In this document: positions 1 to 6,519 of the stretch, in pieces
Layout of the letters: each line of letters starts with the position of its first letter
Numbering within the stretch: position 1 is the first letter of the stretch
Notes under the pieces: model-generated
Seen by the model: the letters and a program-made list of their open reading frames with translations, nothing else
Databases searched by the model: none
Told to the model about the DNA's origin: nothing
Made by a program: the position numbers and the translations under genes
Source: an uncultured Actinomyces sp.
Lineage (GTDB): Bacteria; Actinomycetota; Actinomycetes; Actinomycetales; Actinomycetaceae
Length of the DNA stretch: 27,420 bases
Assembly: GCA_915063485.1 (NCBI GenBank)
Contig: CAJZDJ010000018.1
Coordinates: 1-27,420 of the forward strand
Reading direction: 5' to 3'

Positions 1-49
1 AACTGCGCCGGGGGATTTTTGCTGTATGCGGTTGAGTTTTCTTTTGGGT

Positions 50-592
50 TTAGAGCTTGGGTTCTGCCACGCCTTTGAAAACCCAGATTCTCATTAGCAC
101 GTACAGGTAGATGCCTTCACAGCAGGCAGAGATCACGCGGGCCACTTCAGGGTTGATGTGCAAGCCGTAGTGCAGCAGGCTGGAGAGACCCAAAATGAAG
201 ATGACGTACTGGGAGATTAGCCCAAATACGTAGCGGGCGCCTTGTGCGGCGGCGTGTCCATGAGCCTGGAAGTTAAGCCAGCGGTTCAAGATTAGTGAGT
301 ACAGTCCGGCCAGGGCGTAGCCCAGGGTGATAGATAGCGGGTAGTACCAGCCAAATACTGAGTTAAATAGCCATAGCAGGCTAATATCTAGTAGGAAACC
401 GGAGCCGTTAATGATGGCGTAGCCAATGAAGGTGACCGGTACACGCTTACCTAGAGGCTTTGGGATAAGCCGGTGTAGGGCAGTTATTAGCTGTAAAAAC
501 ATCCGTGGAGCACGGCGCATAGGGACTGTTTCGCTAGGCTCCGGTGTCTCCGCTTGGTTAGCTGTGGTGGGTGCGGTAGAAATTTGAGTCAT
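50..592 (-). CDS. GtrA-family membrane protein
   Basis: The product is a 180-residue membrane protein with a hydrophilic N-terminal tail (about residues 1-45) and four hydrophobic segments near 53-80, 84-104, 121-141 and 149-172. This size and topology, with the phrases FIGYAIINGSGFLLDISLLW and NRWLNF, fit the GtrA family. Known family members are thought to move lipid-linked sugars across the membrane or to recruit enzymes of cell-wall polysaccharide synthesis; the substrate here is unknown. I chose the ATG at 592 because AAAGG lies 7 nt upstream of it. A longer reading frame begins at a GTG at 676 and would add 28 residues, but these look like a poor continuation and its ribosome site is weaker. 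The gene runs away from rplJ and has no partner glycosyltransferase in the window. The family call is firm; the role is open. Confidence 0.8.
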   Translation of the reverse strand: MTQISTAPTTANQAETPEPSETVPMRRAPRMFLQLITALHRLIPKPLGKRVPVTFIGYAIINGSGFLLDISLLWLFNSVFGWYYPLSITLGYALAGLYSLILNRWLNFQAHGHAAAQGARYVFGLISQYVIFILGLSSLLHYGLHINPEVARVISACCEGIYLYVLMRIWVFKGVAEPKL

Positions 593-739
593 ACTGGGCC
601 TTTTACTTGCGAGCTTTACTTGTTTCAGCCTAGCGTGTGTAGCTAGAGCTGACCCCCTACCTGCGGATGAGAGCACATGTGAGTAGACCCACCCAGCTTT
701 CAGGGGTGAGGCTATTGATGTGTAGATGGCATTCCGATA

Positions 740-852
740 CTCTGGAGCCTGCCAAAGACCGCAGGTTCTAAACCTATTTCAGGTGGAGAGTAAATCCTTC
801 AATGGATACCCGCGTAGGCGTGCCTAGTAGTTACATTATTATTGATGTATCA
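740..852 (+). promoter_or_regulatory. L10 leader (ribosomal protein autoregulatory mRNA structure)
   Basis: The segment CCTGCCAAAGACCGCAGG at 748-765 closely matches the conserved hairpin of the L10 leader as I know it from actinobacteria. Around it I can draw a three-way junction: closing stem CTCT 740-743 with AGAG 787-790, hairpin CCTGC 748-752 with GCAGG 761-765, and hairpin ACCT 772-775 with AGGT 781-784. In characterised cases the L10-(L12) complex binds this Y-shaped structure and represses its own operon. It lies directly upstream of rplJ, as expected, and is followed by a terminator-like hairpin. The 5' boundary is uncertain because I could not fix the transcription start. Confidence 0.75.
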
Positions 853-880
853 CCCTGTGCCGCCGGCGCAGGGTTTTTTG
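853..880 (+). terminator. terminator-like attenuator hairpin before rplJ
   Basis: CCCTGTGCC (853-861) pairs with GGCGCAGGG (865-873) in nine pairs with one G-U and a 3-nt loop, followed at once by six T residues (874-879). This is a canonical intrinsic terminator placed between the L10 leader and the rplJ start. Its position suggests that L10 binding controls readthrough, that is, transcription attenuation; this part is inference. Confidence 0.7.
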
Positions 881-917
881 TTGTGGGGCCTGTGTAAAGA
901 CCACGGAAGGAGGGCCC

Positions 918-1439
918 ATGGCAAGGCCTGACAAGGAAGCGGCGATTGCCGCCCTAACGGAGCAATTCCGTAGCTCGGGCGCTGTGCTGCTAACCGAGTA
1001 CCGCGGGTTGAGTGTGGCTCAGCTAAAGACGCTGCGCCGTTCGCTTGCCGGCAACGCTCGTTATGCCGTGGTGAAGAACACCCTGGCCGCTATCGCGGCG
1101 CGTGAGGCTGGTTTCGAGGCTTTCGCCGAGGAGCTGCACGGCCCCACCGCTATCGCCTTTGTTGAGGGCGAGGCAGTTGACGCTGCTAAGGCTTTGCGTG
1201 ACTTCGCCAAGGACAACAAGCAGCTGGTAATCAAGGGCGGAATCATGGATGGCAAGTTGCTGTCCGCCGCCGATGTAGACAAGCTTGCATCTCTCGAATC
1301 CCGCGAGGTTCTGCTCGCCAAGACCGCTGGTGCCGTTAAGGCTTCGCTGTCTAAGGCTGCATACCTCTTCGCGGCCCCGGCCTCTAAGGCCGTCCGCACC
1401 GTTGATGCCCTGCGTGAGAAGCAGGAGCAGGCTGCCTGA
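918..1439 (+). CDS. rplJ: 50S ribosomal protein L10
   Basis: This 173-residue protein is L10, which anchors the L7/L12 dimers to the GTPase-associated centre of the large ribosomal subunit. The N-terminal part shows the family pattern [17 protein letters not shown] and [17 protein letters not shown], followed by [11 protein letters not shown]. The lysine- and alanine-rich C-terminal helix (about 150-173) is the usual L7/L12-binding tail. The start is supported by GGAAGGAGGG just upstream. Length and order (L10 leader, rplJ, rplL) are standard. It is cotranscribed with rplL 72 bp downstream. The rplK-rplA pair that often precedes it is not here; a minus-strand GtrA gene is. Confidence 0.98.
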   Translation: MARPDKEAAIAALTEQFRSSGAVLLTEYRGLSVAQLKTLRRSLAGNARYAVVKNTLAAIAAREAGFEAFAEELHGPTAIAFVEGEAVDAAKALRDFAKDNKQLVIKGGIMDGKLLSAADVDKLASLESREVLLAKTAGAVKASLSKAAYLFAAPASKAVRTVDALREKQEQAA

Positions 1440-1465
1440 GTGCAGCTGGCATCACAGACAAATTT

Positions 1466-1482
1466 TCCGCCACCCAGGCGGA
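1466..1482 (+). other. small hairpin between rplJ and rplL
   Basis: TCCGCC (1466-1471) and GGCGGA (1477-1482) form a perfect 6-bp stem with a 5-nt loop. There is no T tract, so this is not a terminator. It could be an RNA processing or stability element that helps give L7/L12 its higher dosage over L10; nothing in the sequence proves that. Confidence 0.35.
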
Positions 1483-1511
1483 GCCCAAAAACCTAGGAAG
1501 GAACGCCCATC

Positions 1512-1895
1512 ATGGCGAAGCTGACCACTGAAGAGCTCATTGAGGCTTTCAAGGAGCTAACCCTCATCGAGCTATCCGAATTCGTCAAGGCTTTCGAAGA
1601 GACCTTCGACGTTACCGCTGCTGCCCCGGCCGCCGTTGCCGTTGCTGCTGCCCCCGGCGCTGCCGCTGAAGAGGCTGAAGAGAAGGACGAGTTCGACGTC
1701 GTTCTCGAGGCCATCGGCGACAAGAAGATTGGTGTCATCAAGGAGGTGCGCGCCCTGACCTCCCTCGGTCTGAAGGAGGCCAAGGACCTCGTTGAGTCTG
1801 CTCCCAAGGCCGTTCTCGAGGGCGTCAACAAGGAGACCGCCGAGAAGGCTAAGGCTCAGCTCGAGGGCGCTGGCGCTACCGTCGTCCTCAAGTGA
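1512..1895 (+). CDS. rplL: 50S ribosomal protein L7/L12
   Basis: This is the 127-residue L7/L12 stalk protein, present as several dimers on L10, which recruits and stimulates translation GTPases. The N-terminal dimerisation domain (about 1-34, [20 protein letters not shown]) is followed by an alanine- and valine-rich hinge (about 35-55) and the conserved globular domain (about 58-127) with [20 protein letters not shown] and the terminal GATVVLK. AGGAAGGAA lies upstream of the ATG. Length is normal. It is the last gene of its operon, with a strong terminator 45 bp after the stop. Confidence 0.98.
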   Translation: MAKLTTEELIEAFKELTLIELSEFVKAFEETFDVTAAAPAAVAVAAAPGAAAEEAEEKDEFDVVLEAIGDKKIGVIKEVRALTSLGLKEAKDLVESAPKAVLEGVNKETAEKAKAQLEGAGATVVLK

Positions 1896-1901
1896 TTGCT
1901 G

Positions 1902-1932
1902 TTTCGTTAGCTTAACTAATTCGCTAGCGAAA
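1902..1932 (+). other. hairpin after rplL stop
   Basis: TTTCGTTAGC (1902-1911) pairs with GCTAGCGAAA (1923-1932) with one G-U pair and an 11-nt loop. Its 3' arm overlaps the perfect 12-bp palindrome TTCGCTAGCGAA (1920-1931). It sits just before the main terminator and may protect the 3' end of the rplJL message; that is inference. Confidence 0.4.
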
Positions 1933-1939
1933 ACTGCTT

Positions 1940-1980
1940 AAAAGAACTGCCCAACGTTATACGTCGGGCAGTTCTTTTAC
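1940..1980 (+). terminator. rplJL terminator
   Basis: AAAAGAACTGCCC (1940-1952) pairs perfectly over 13 bp with GGGCAGTTCTTTT (1966-1978), and the loop holds a further ACGT/ACGT pairing. The A-rich 5' arm and T-rich 3' arm make it work in both directions. It cleanly separates rplJL from the following lipoprotein gene. Confidence 0.9.
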
Positions 1981-2076
1981 ATATACCAAGACTTTTACAA
2001 CTGTTTCATAACTGTCTGTATAGGATCGCCGCCTCTAATGCGAGACATAGAATCTGAAAAAAGTCTACTAACTTGG

Positions 2077-2105
2077 TTGCACGTGACCTGACCTGGGTGT
2101 ACTCT
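2077..2105 (+). promoter_or_regulatory. candidate promoter of lipoprotein A
   Basis: TTGCAC (2077-2082) and TACTCT (2100-2105, fitting the actinobacterial TAnnnT pattern) are 17 bp apart. Transcription would begin near 2111-2113, giving a leader of about 70 nt that starts just before a run of predicted RNA stems. A second -35-like TTTACA lies at 1994-1999, but its TATAGG partner is 19 bp away and less convincing. Confidence 0.4.
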
Positions 2106-2114
2106 GAACCGCAT

Positions 2115-2182
2115 CAACCAAGGCTGGTTGGTCGGGGGGCTTATCGCACTCTAAGCCTTAACCGAGAATTTAGTGCGAGGAG
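2115..2182 (+). promoter_or_regulatory. structured mRNA leader with possible pseudoknot at the ribosome site
   Basis: Three pairings are visible. CAACCA (2115-2120) pairs with TGGTTG (2125-2130). GGCTTA (2138-2143) pairs with TAAGCC (2152-2157). The loop of the second hairpin, TCGCACT (2144-2150), is perfectly complementary to AGTGCGA (2172-2178), which runs into the ribosome site GAGGAG (2177-2182). The last two pairings are compatible as an H-type pseudoknot with a 1-nt junction and a 14-nt loop. The design recalls small translation-regulating riboswitches, but I recognise no known class. It could also be chance. Confidence 0.35.
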
Positions 2183-3133
2183 ATGAGTCAATTGGTGACT
2201 CAAAAATTTAGCTATACGCTATTGGCCGCGCCCATAGCGGTAGCTGTAATGGTGTTATCTGGGTGTTCGAGTGGCGGTAGTGCTAATTCGCAATCCACTG
2301 CTGGAGCTGATGTTTCAGCAGTAGAGGCAACGGTGTCTCCAGATAATTTGGTTAAAAAAGACCAAAAACACTGGGCGCTTCCCACTGATGCTTATGCAGG
2401 TACCACCAATGGTCTTTATGTGGCTGTTAAAGAGACAGTGGTTCAAGATTGCATGACGAAAAAGGGACTCAGCTATGAGGTCTACCCTTACTCTGCTGCA
2501 TCTGAAAAATCACAGGTAGGCTCTGGTGGTGGACGTATGCTGTTTAACGAAGAGATAGCCGCAAAATACGGTTACTCACTCCCTCCTGAGGACAGTATTC
2601 AGCCACGCCTCGATATTGAGCGTAAGCAAGACCAGAACCCTTCCTCCTGGAAACAAGCGCGTGATGCTTGCTTTGCTGAAGCAGACAAGGCAGACATTAT
2701 CAAGAAGCTAGACACTCAAGGTGGCCTGTCCACAAGCGTAGTTTCTAACGTTAATCCGCCTGGGTTAGATACTGCGGCAGCTAAGTGGCGTAGCTGCATG
2801 GCGCCGCTTGGCTTAGCTGACCTTGAAAAGGCTCCGGGTGGTTATCCCTCAAGCTCATTTGCTCAGCAAATCGGGGCTACTGGTAATGAAGAAGATTATA
2901 AGGATCCATTCCAGCACCCGGTTACTGACTACGAGCTCAAGGTAGCGGTTCAGGATGCTAAATGCAGAGCCAGCAGTGGGTATGACACCATTTTGTACAA
3001 TGCCCAATGGTCTGCCTCTTACAATTATGTAAAGAAGCATCTTAACGAGCTGACAGTTTTGCGTCAGAAATCTGCGAAGGTGAAAGCTGAATCTATCGCC
3101 TTCCTGAAGAGTCACGGAAACTACACTCAGTGA
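2183..3133 (+). CDS. exported four-cysteine lipoprotein A
   Basis: This 316-residue protein has a lipoprotein signal peptide with hydrophobic core about 11-25 and lipobox LSGC, so Cys28 would be lipidated and the protein held on the outer face of the membrane. A Ser/Ala-rich linker leads to a domain starting near DNLVKKD (54-60). Four further cysteines (90, 163, 205, 261) occur in the pattern CMxxxG...C twice (CMTKKGL, CFAEA; CMAPLGL, CRASSGYD), which suggests an internal duplication and two disulfides. Lipoprotein B (6520-7464) shares all four and the surrounding phrases. The function is unknown; substrate capture or sensing for the adjacent MacB-like exporter is inference. GAGGAG directly abuts the ATG, so TTG at 2192 or GTG at 2195 may be the real start. 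It is monocistronic, between a candidate promoter and a strong terminator. Confidence 0.8.
   Translation: MSQLVTQKFSYTLLAAPIAVAVMVLSGCSSGGSANSQSTAGADVSAVEATVSPDNLVKKDQKHWALPTDAYAGTTNGLYVAVKETVVQDCMTKKGLSYEVYPYSAASEKSQVGSGGGRMLFNEEIAAKYGYSLPPEDSIQPRLDIERKQDQNPSSWKQARDACFAEADKADIIKKLDTQGGLSTSVVSNVNPPGLDTAAAKWRSCMAPLGLADLEKAPGGYPSSSFAQQIGATGNEEDYKDPFQHPVTDYELKVAVQDAKCRASSGYDTILYNAQWSASYNYVKKHLNELTVLRQKSAKVKAESIAFLKSHGNYTQ
2184..2202 (+). repeat. inverted repeat spanning the lipoprotein A start region
   Basis: TGAGTCA (2184-2190) and TGACTCA (2196-2202) are perfect 7-bp arms around ATTGG. It begins inside the annotated ATG and places the alternative TTG in the loop. It may act as an mRNA hairpin over the start codons or as a protein binding site; it could also be incidental. 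Confidence 0.4.
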
Positions 3134-3194
3134 CTTGAATCCAAACTTGGAAGTGCTCACCTAATATGGTGAGCACTTCCAAGTCAAGGTTTTT
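3134..3194 (+). terminator. lipoprotein A terminator
   Basis: ACTTGGAAGTGCTCACC (3145-3161) pairs perfectly over 17 bp with GGTGAGCACTTCCAAGT (3168-3184) around a 6-nt loop. An outer CTTGA/TCAAG pairing (3134-3138 with 3184-3188) can compete for the last base. TTTTT follows at 3190-3194. This isolates lipoprotein A from the adaptor gene, so the adaptor needs its own promoter or readthrough. Confidence 0.88.
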
Positions 3195-3215
3195 AAATAT
3201 AAAAAATTTAGTGTT

Positions 3216-4511
3216 GTGATTAGTATGCGTAAGCATAAAATACTCGTATCTGTAGTGATTCTAGCGGTTTTCGCGTTGGCCATTGGGGGCACATGGTGGC
3301 TAGCGCGCACTATGCAGTCTCCTGCGCAGCGTCAGGCAGCAGCTCAACCACCACAACAGCGCCCAGTTAGTGCAACAGTTGCAACTGGAGAGCTGACAGA
3401 TACGGTAACTGCTAACGCAACTATAAGTGCACTTGCAAGCACTGACTATCAACTTACCTTGCCTGATGGTACAAAACATGCGGTAGTAACTAAAACCGGG
3501 TTAGCTTCTGGAAAGCAAATTACTTCAGGTAGCGTGCTGCTTTGGATAAATGACCGCCCAGTATTTGCTTTTTCTGGCGCAGTCCCGGCCTATCGTGACC
3601 TGCGCCAAGGAGATAGCGGCACAGACGTATTGCAGCTACAGCAAGCCTTGGCTTCTATTGGCTATCAAGTTGAAGCAAACAGTAAATTTGATGATGCCAC
3701 AGCGCGGGCGTTAACTAATCTGTACCAAGACAACGGAACAGAAGTTAACACCACCACCGCAGAAAATAGCGAGCAAAGCGGAAAAGACACTGACCAGGCA
3801 GAAAAGACAGATAAAACCGGAACGGGTAAAACTGGGGCAGATAAAGCCGATAAGGGTGACTCAGCCACCGGGCAAGCAGGCCGTAACCAGGGCGAGAGCG
3901 ATAAAAAAGTTAAAAAACAGGTGCTGCTTAACCAGTCTGAATACTTGTTTGTGCCCTCACTGGAACAGGGCAGGGTATTAACAGATATCCCGGCGGCAGG
4001 GGCGACGCTTAGTGAAAACGCAAAGTTAACAATTGCCGGTCAAGGCAGTCAACTTAGCGCTGAACTTCCCGCACAGGTAAGCACGCAAATAAAGGTTGGC
4101 GCTACCGCCTGGGCCACCATAGGTGGCAAAAAGGTACAGTTAACTCTTAGTAAAATTGAAGAAGAAAGCGACAATAAACAGGGGAGTAAAGATTCTGCAA
4201 ATCAGGCCGGCCCAGCCGCTCCTAAAGTACAAAAAGGTATCTTCACTGCCTCTGACGCTACCTTGTTAAGTAGCCAAAAGATTGGCTCTACCATACTTAT
4301 TACCATTGAACGCACCCCAACTATTCGAGGCGGCTTTATAGTGCCTAAACGTGCAGTTGCGGCAGCAGCTGATGGAACCACCAGTGTGCTTAAACTTGAA
4401 GGTAAAACCTGGAAAAAAATCTCTGTTGAAGAGCTGGGCTGTGTGGCAGGACAATGCTCTGTCAAATCTACTCAGTTACGTGCAGGTGATCAGGTAAGAG
4501 TAGACCAATGA
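3216..4511 (+). CDS. efflux adaptor with peptidoglycan-binding-like domain
   Basis: This 431-residue membrane-fusion-type protein would couple the downstream ABC exporter to the cell wall. It has one N-terminal membrane anchor (about 9-29), a beta-rich segment with LTLPDGTKHAVVTKTGLASGKQITSGSVLLWI (described here as motif, about 80-111), then a PG_binding_1-like helical domain (about 126-172, YRDLRQGDSG...VLQLQQALASIGY). A Lys/Asp/Glu/Thr-rich, probably disordered linker follows (about 176-235), then a second beta-rich region with a GGFIVPKRAVAA strand. The GTG at 3216 and the ATG at 3225 are both possible starts, and neither has a ribosome site. TATAAA at 3198-3203 could be a -10 box giving a very short leader. 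Its stop overlaps the next ATG by 4 nt. Sampled rows are about 47-48% G+C. The role is firm as a class; the substrate is unknown. Confidence 0.82.
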   Translation: MISMRKHKILVSVVILAVFALAIGGTWWLARTMQSPAQRQAAAQPPQQRPVSATVATGELTDTVTANATISALASTDYQLTLPDGTKHAVVTKTGLASGKQITSGSVLLWINDRPVFAFSGAVPAYRDLRQGDSGTDVLQLQQALASIGYQVEANSKFDDATARALTNLYQDNGTEVNTTTAENSEQSGKDTDQAEKTDKTGTGKTGADKADKGDSATGQAGRNQGESDKKVKKQVLLNQSEYLFVPSLEQGRVLTDIPAAGATLSENAKLTIAGQGSQLSAELPAQVSTQIKVGATAWATIGGKKVQLTLSKIEEESDNKQGSKDSANQAGPAAPKVQKGIFTASDATLLSSQKIGSTILITIERTPTIRGGFIVPKRAVAAAADGTTSVLKLEGKTWKKISVEELGCVAGQCSVKSTQLRAGDQVRVDQ

Positions 4512-6430
4512 CCGTAATTGAACTGGTTGATGTAGATAAAGTATATCCAGGTACCGTGCAGGTACATGCTTTGCGCGGGGTAAACCTGAAAATTAACCAA
4601 GGTGAGTTGGTTGCTATTACCGGGCCGTCAGGTGCTGGAAAATCAACGCTACTAAATGTTTTAGCGCTTCTCGATACCCCAACTTCAGGAGCCTATCTAC
4701 TAGATGATACAGATGTATCTGGGCTAAACGAAGATGCGCGCGCTAAATTACGTAGTAACACTTTTGGATTTATCTTCCAGTCATTTCACCTGCTTAAAAA
4801 ACGATCAGTATTAGATAATGTTGCTTTAGGCCTGCAGTATAGGGGAGTGGTGCGTGCACAAGCTTTACAGTTAGCGCGCGAGGCACTGGAATATGTAGGT
4901 TTAAGTAAACGTAGAGATTTTGCTGCTGACCAACTTTCAGGTGGTGAACGTCAGCGTGTAGCAATTGCGCGCGCTATTGTGGCTAATGCCCCTGTGCTGG
5001 TTGCTGATGAGCCTACAGGTAACCTTGACAGTAAATCTTCAGCTGAAATTGTGGCTTTACTGCGCGGCTTACATGAGCGTGGCACCACGGTTGTAATCGT
5101 TACTCACGATCCTGCAATTGCTGCTTCATGCCCGCGTCAACTGCACGTTATAGACGGTGTAGTTAGTGAAATAACGCCTAACAAGGGGGCACATGTAGCC
5201 GAGGCGACTGAGGTGATACCTCCAGTGCAGATCCCGCAAGCACTAGGGGTGGCCTCTAAAGTTAAGTGGCGTTCGGCTTTGCAGGATGTAGCAGCCAACC
5301 TTGCCTCAACTCCGCGTAGAACAGCTCGTTTGGTTGGGGTGGTTTTACTAGGGGTGGCGCTAGCCCTTAGCACTTTAGGGCTGGGGCAAACGATTGGTGC
5401 GCAAGTGTCTTCCACCTTTGATGCCACCCGTAATACGCGCGTGGCAGTGGCTGTGCATAATGAAGATTCTGCCCAGGTAGTTACTCCCATGCTTAACAGC
5501 TGGAGGCAGTCAACCTGGAAAAAAATTAACTCCGTGCCAGGAGTGGACTCTAGCCTATTCTTCACCGAAGGTGATGATATTGAGGTTGCTACACGGCCGG
5601 GAGAAAAAGGGCAACGAGCCCGCATCTACGGCTTTGATGATATAGGCGTTGATAGCTCCCTATTCACTGTGCAATGGGTAGGCGCTAAACTTGCGCATCT
5701 GGCAGATAACCAGATTTTGATTGGGCAAAATGCTGCTGAAAAACTTGAATTAGGTCCGTTAAGCGCTGATCCAACTGTATGGATTAACGGTGTGCCCTAT
5801 GAGGTTGTAGGGATTATTAAAGATGCCGGCATACGTGCAGAAATGCTCGCCGGTATAGGACTTAACTATAGAGTTGCTCGCCAGTTGGGTGAGCCAGTAT
5901 CGCTGGGTTTAGAAATTAAAGTAGCTCCTGGAGCTGCCCAGCAAGTAGCTAAAGCAGTGCCTTTAACCTGGGACCCAACACAAGTTGATGCTATGAGTGT
6001 TGATGCACCACCTGACCCGCGTGGTTTAAGAGATCAGATCGAGGGCTCACTACAGGCTGTCTTACTAACTTTGACCGGTGTGTCTGTGCTGGTGGCAGTG
6101 TTGTCCTTGTCTAGTGCGATGAGCGGGGCGGTGCATGAAAGGCAGGGAGAGCTGGCTTTGCGACGCGCAATTGGTGGCCGTAAACGCCATTTGCAAGTTT
6201 TGCTTGCGCTTGAATCAATGTTTATTGGCTTTATTGGTGGCCTGTTTGGCGCATTGGTGGCTGTGTTAGCGATTTTGGTGGTAACCGTGGTGCAACGGTG
6301 GCAGCCGGTAATGGATCCGTGGGCTTTACCAATTGGAATGCTGGCAGGGTTGCTTACAGGCTTACTAGGTTCATTGGCTGCTTTGCGACGCGTGGCCGCT
6401 GTGCAACCGGCCCAAGCTCTACGAGGCTAA
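4508..6430 (+). CDS. MacB-like ABC exporter, ATPase fused to FtsX-type permease
   Basis: This 640-residue protein joins an ATPase of the LolD/MacB type to a permease with the FtsX fold. The ATPase has Walker A GPSGAGKST (39-47), Q-loop FQSFHLL, signature LSGGE (143-147), Walker B with D167-E168 and the switch His200. The permease has one membrane span near 273-296, a large extracellular domain, and three C-terminal spans near 517-540, 571-595 and 606-628. Characterised MacB-type transporters work by mechanotransmission with an adaptor and export peptides, lipoproteins or antibiotics. The 4-nt overlap with the adaptor gene indicates translational coupling. All ATPase motifs are intact, so it should be active. 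No two-component regulator and no bacteriocin precursor is visible beside it, which leaves the cargo open. Confidence 0.9.
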   Translation: MTVIELVDVDKVYPGTVQVHALRGVNLKINQGELVAITGPSGAGKSTLLNVLALLDTPTSGAYLLDDTDVSGLNEDARAKLRSNTFGFIFQSFHLLKKRSVLDNVALGLQYRGVVRAQALQLAREALEYVGLSKRRDFAADQLSGGERQRVAIARAIVANAPVLVADEPTGNLDSKSSAEIVALLRGLHERGTTVVIVTHDPAIAASCPRQLHVIDGVVSEITPNKGAHVAEATEVIPPVQIPQALGVASKVKWRSALQDVAANLASTPRRTARLVGVVLLGVALALSTLGLGQTIGAQVSSTFDATRNTRVAVAVHNEDSAQVVTPMLNSWRQSTWKKINSVPGVDSSLFFTEGDDIEVATRPGEKGQRARIYGFDDIGVDSSLFTVQWVGAKLAHLADNQILIGQNAAEKLELGPLSADPTVWINGVPYEVVGIIKDAGIRAEMLAGIGLNYRVARQLGEPVSLGLEIKVAPGAAQQVAKAVPLTWDPTQVDAMSVDAPPDPRGLRDQIEGSLQAVLLTLTGVSVLVAVLSLSSAMSGAVHERQGELALRRAIGGRKRHLQVLLALESMFIGFIGGLFGALVAVLAILVVTVVQRWQPVMDPWALPIGMLAGLLTGLLGSLAALRRVAAVQPAQALRG

Positions 6431-6519
6431 CATTTAACTACTTTGGTGTGTAAGAAAGATTTTTTTGTTTTATGTGCTAAAAATGTAAGCAACCAACGGA
6501 TGGTCACCTAGGGGGAGTC

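Noticed and set aside
593..676. Longer GtrA protein from GTG 676
   Set aside because: The ATG at 592 has a better ribosome site, and the extra 28 residues look like no family start; kept only as an alternative.
715..743. TTGATG and TACTCT 17 bp apart as rplJ promoter
   Set aside because: It would start transcription inside the first stem of the L10 leader and so remove its 5' arm. The real promoter is probably further upstream, where I see no convincing boxes.
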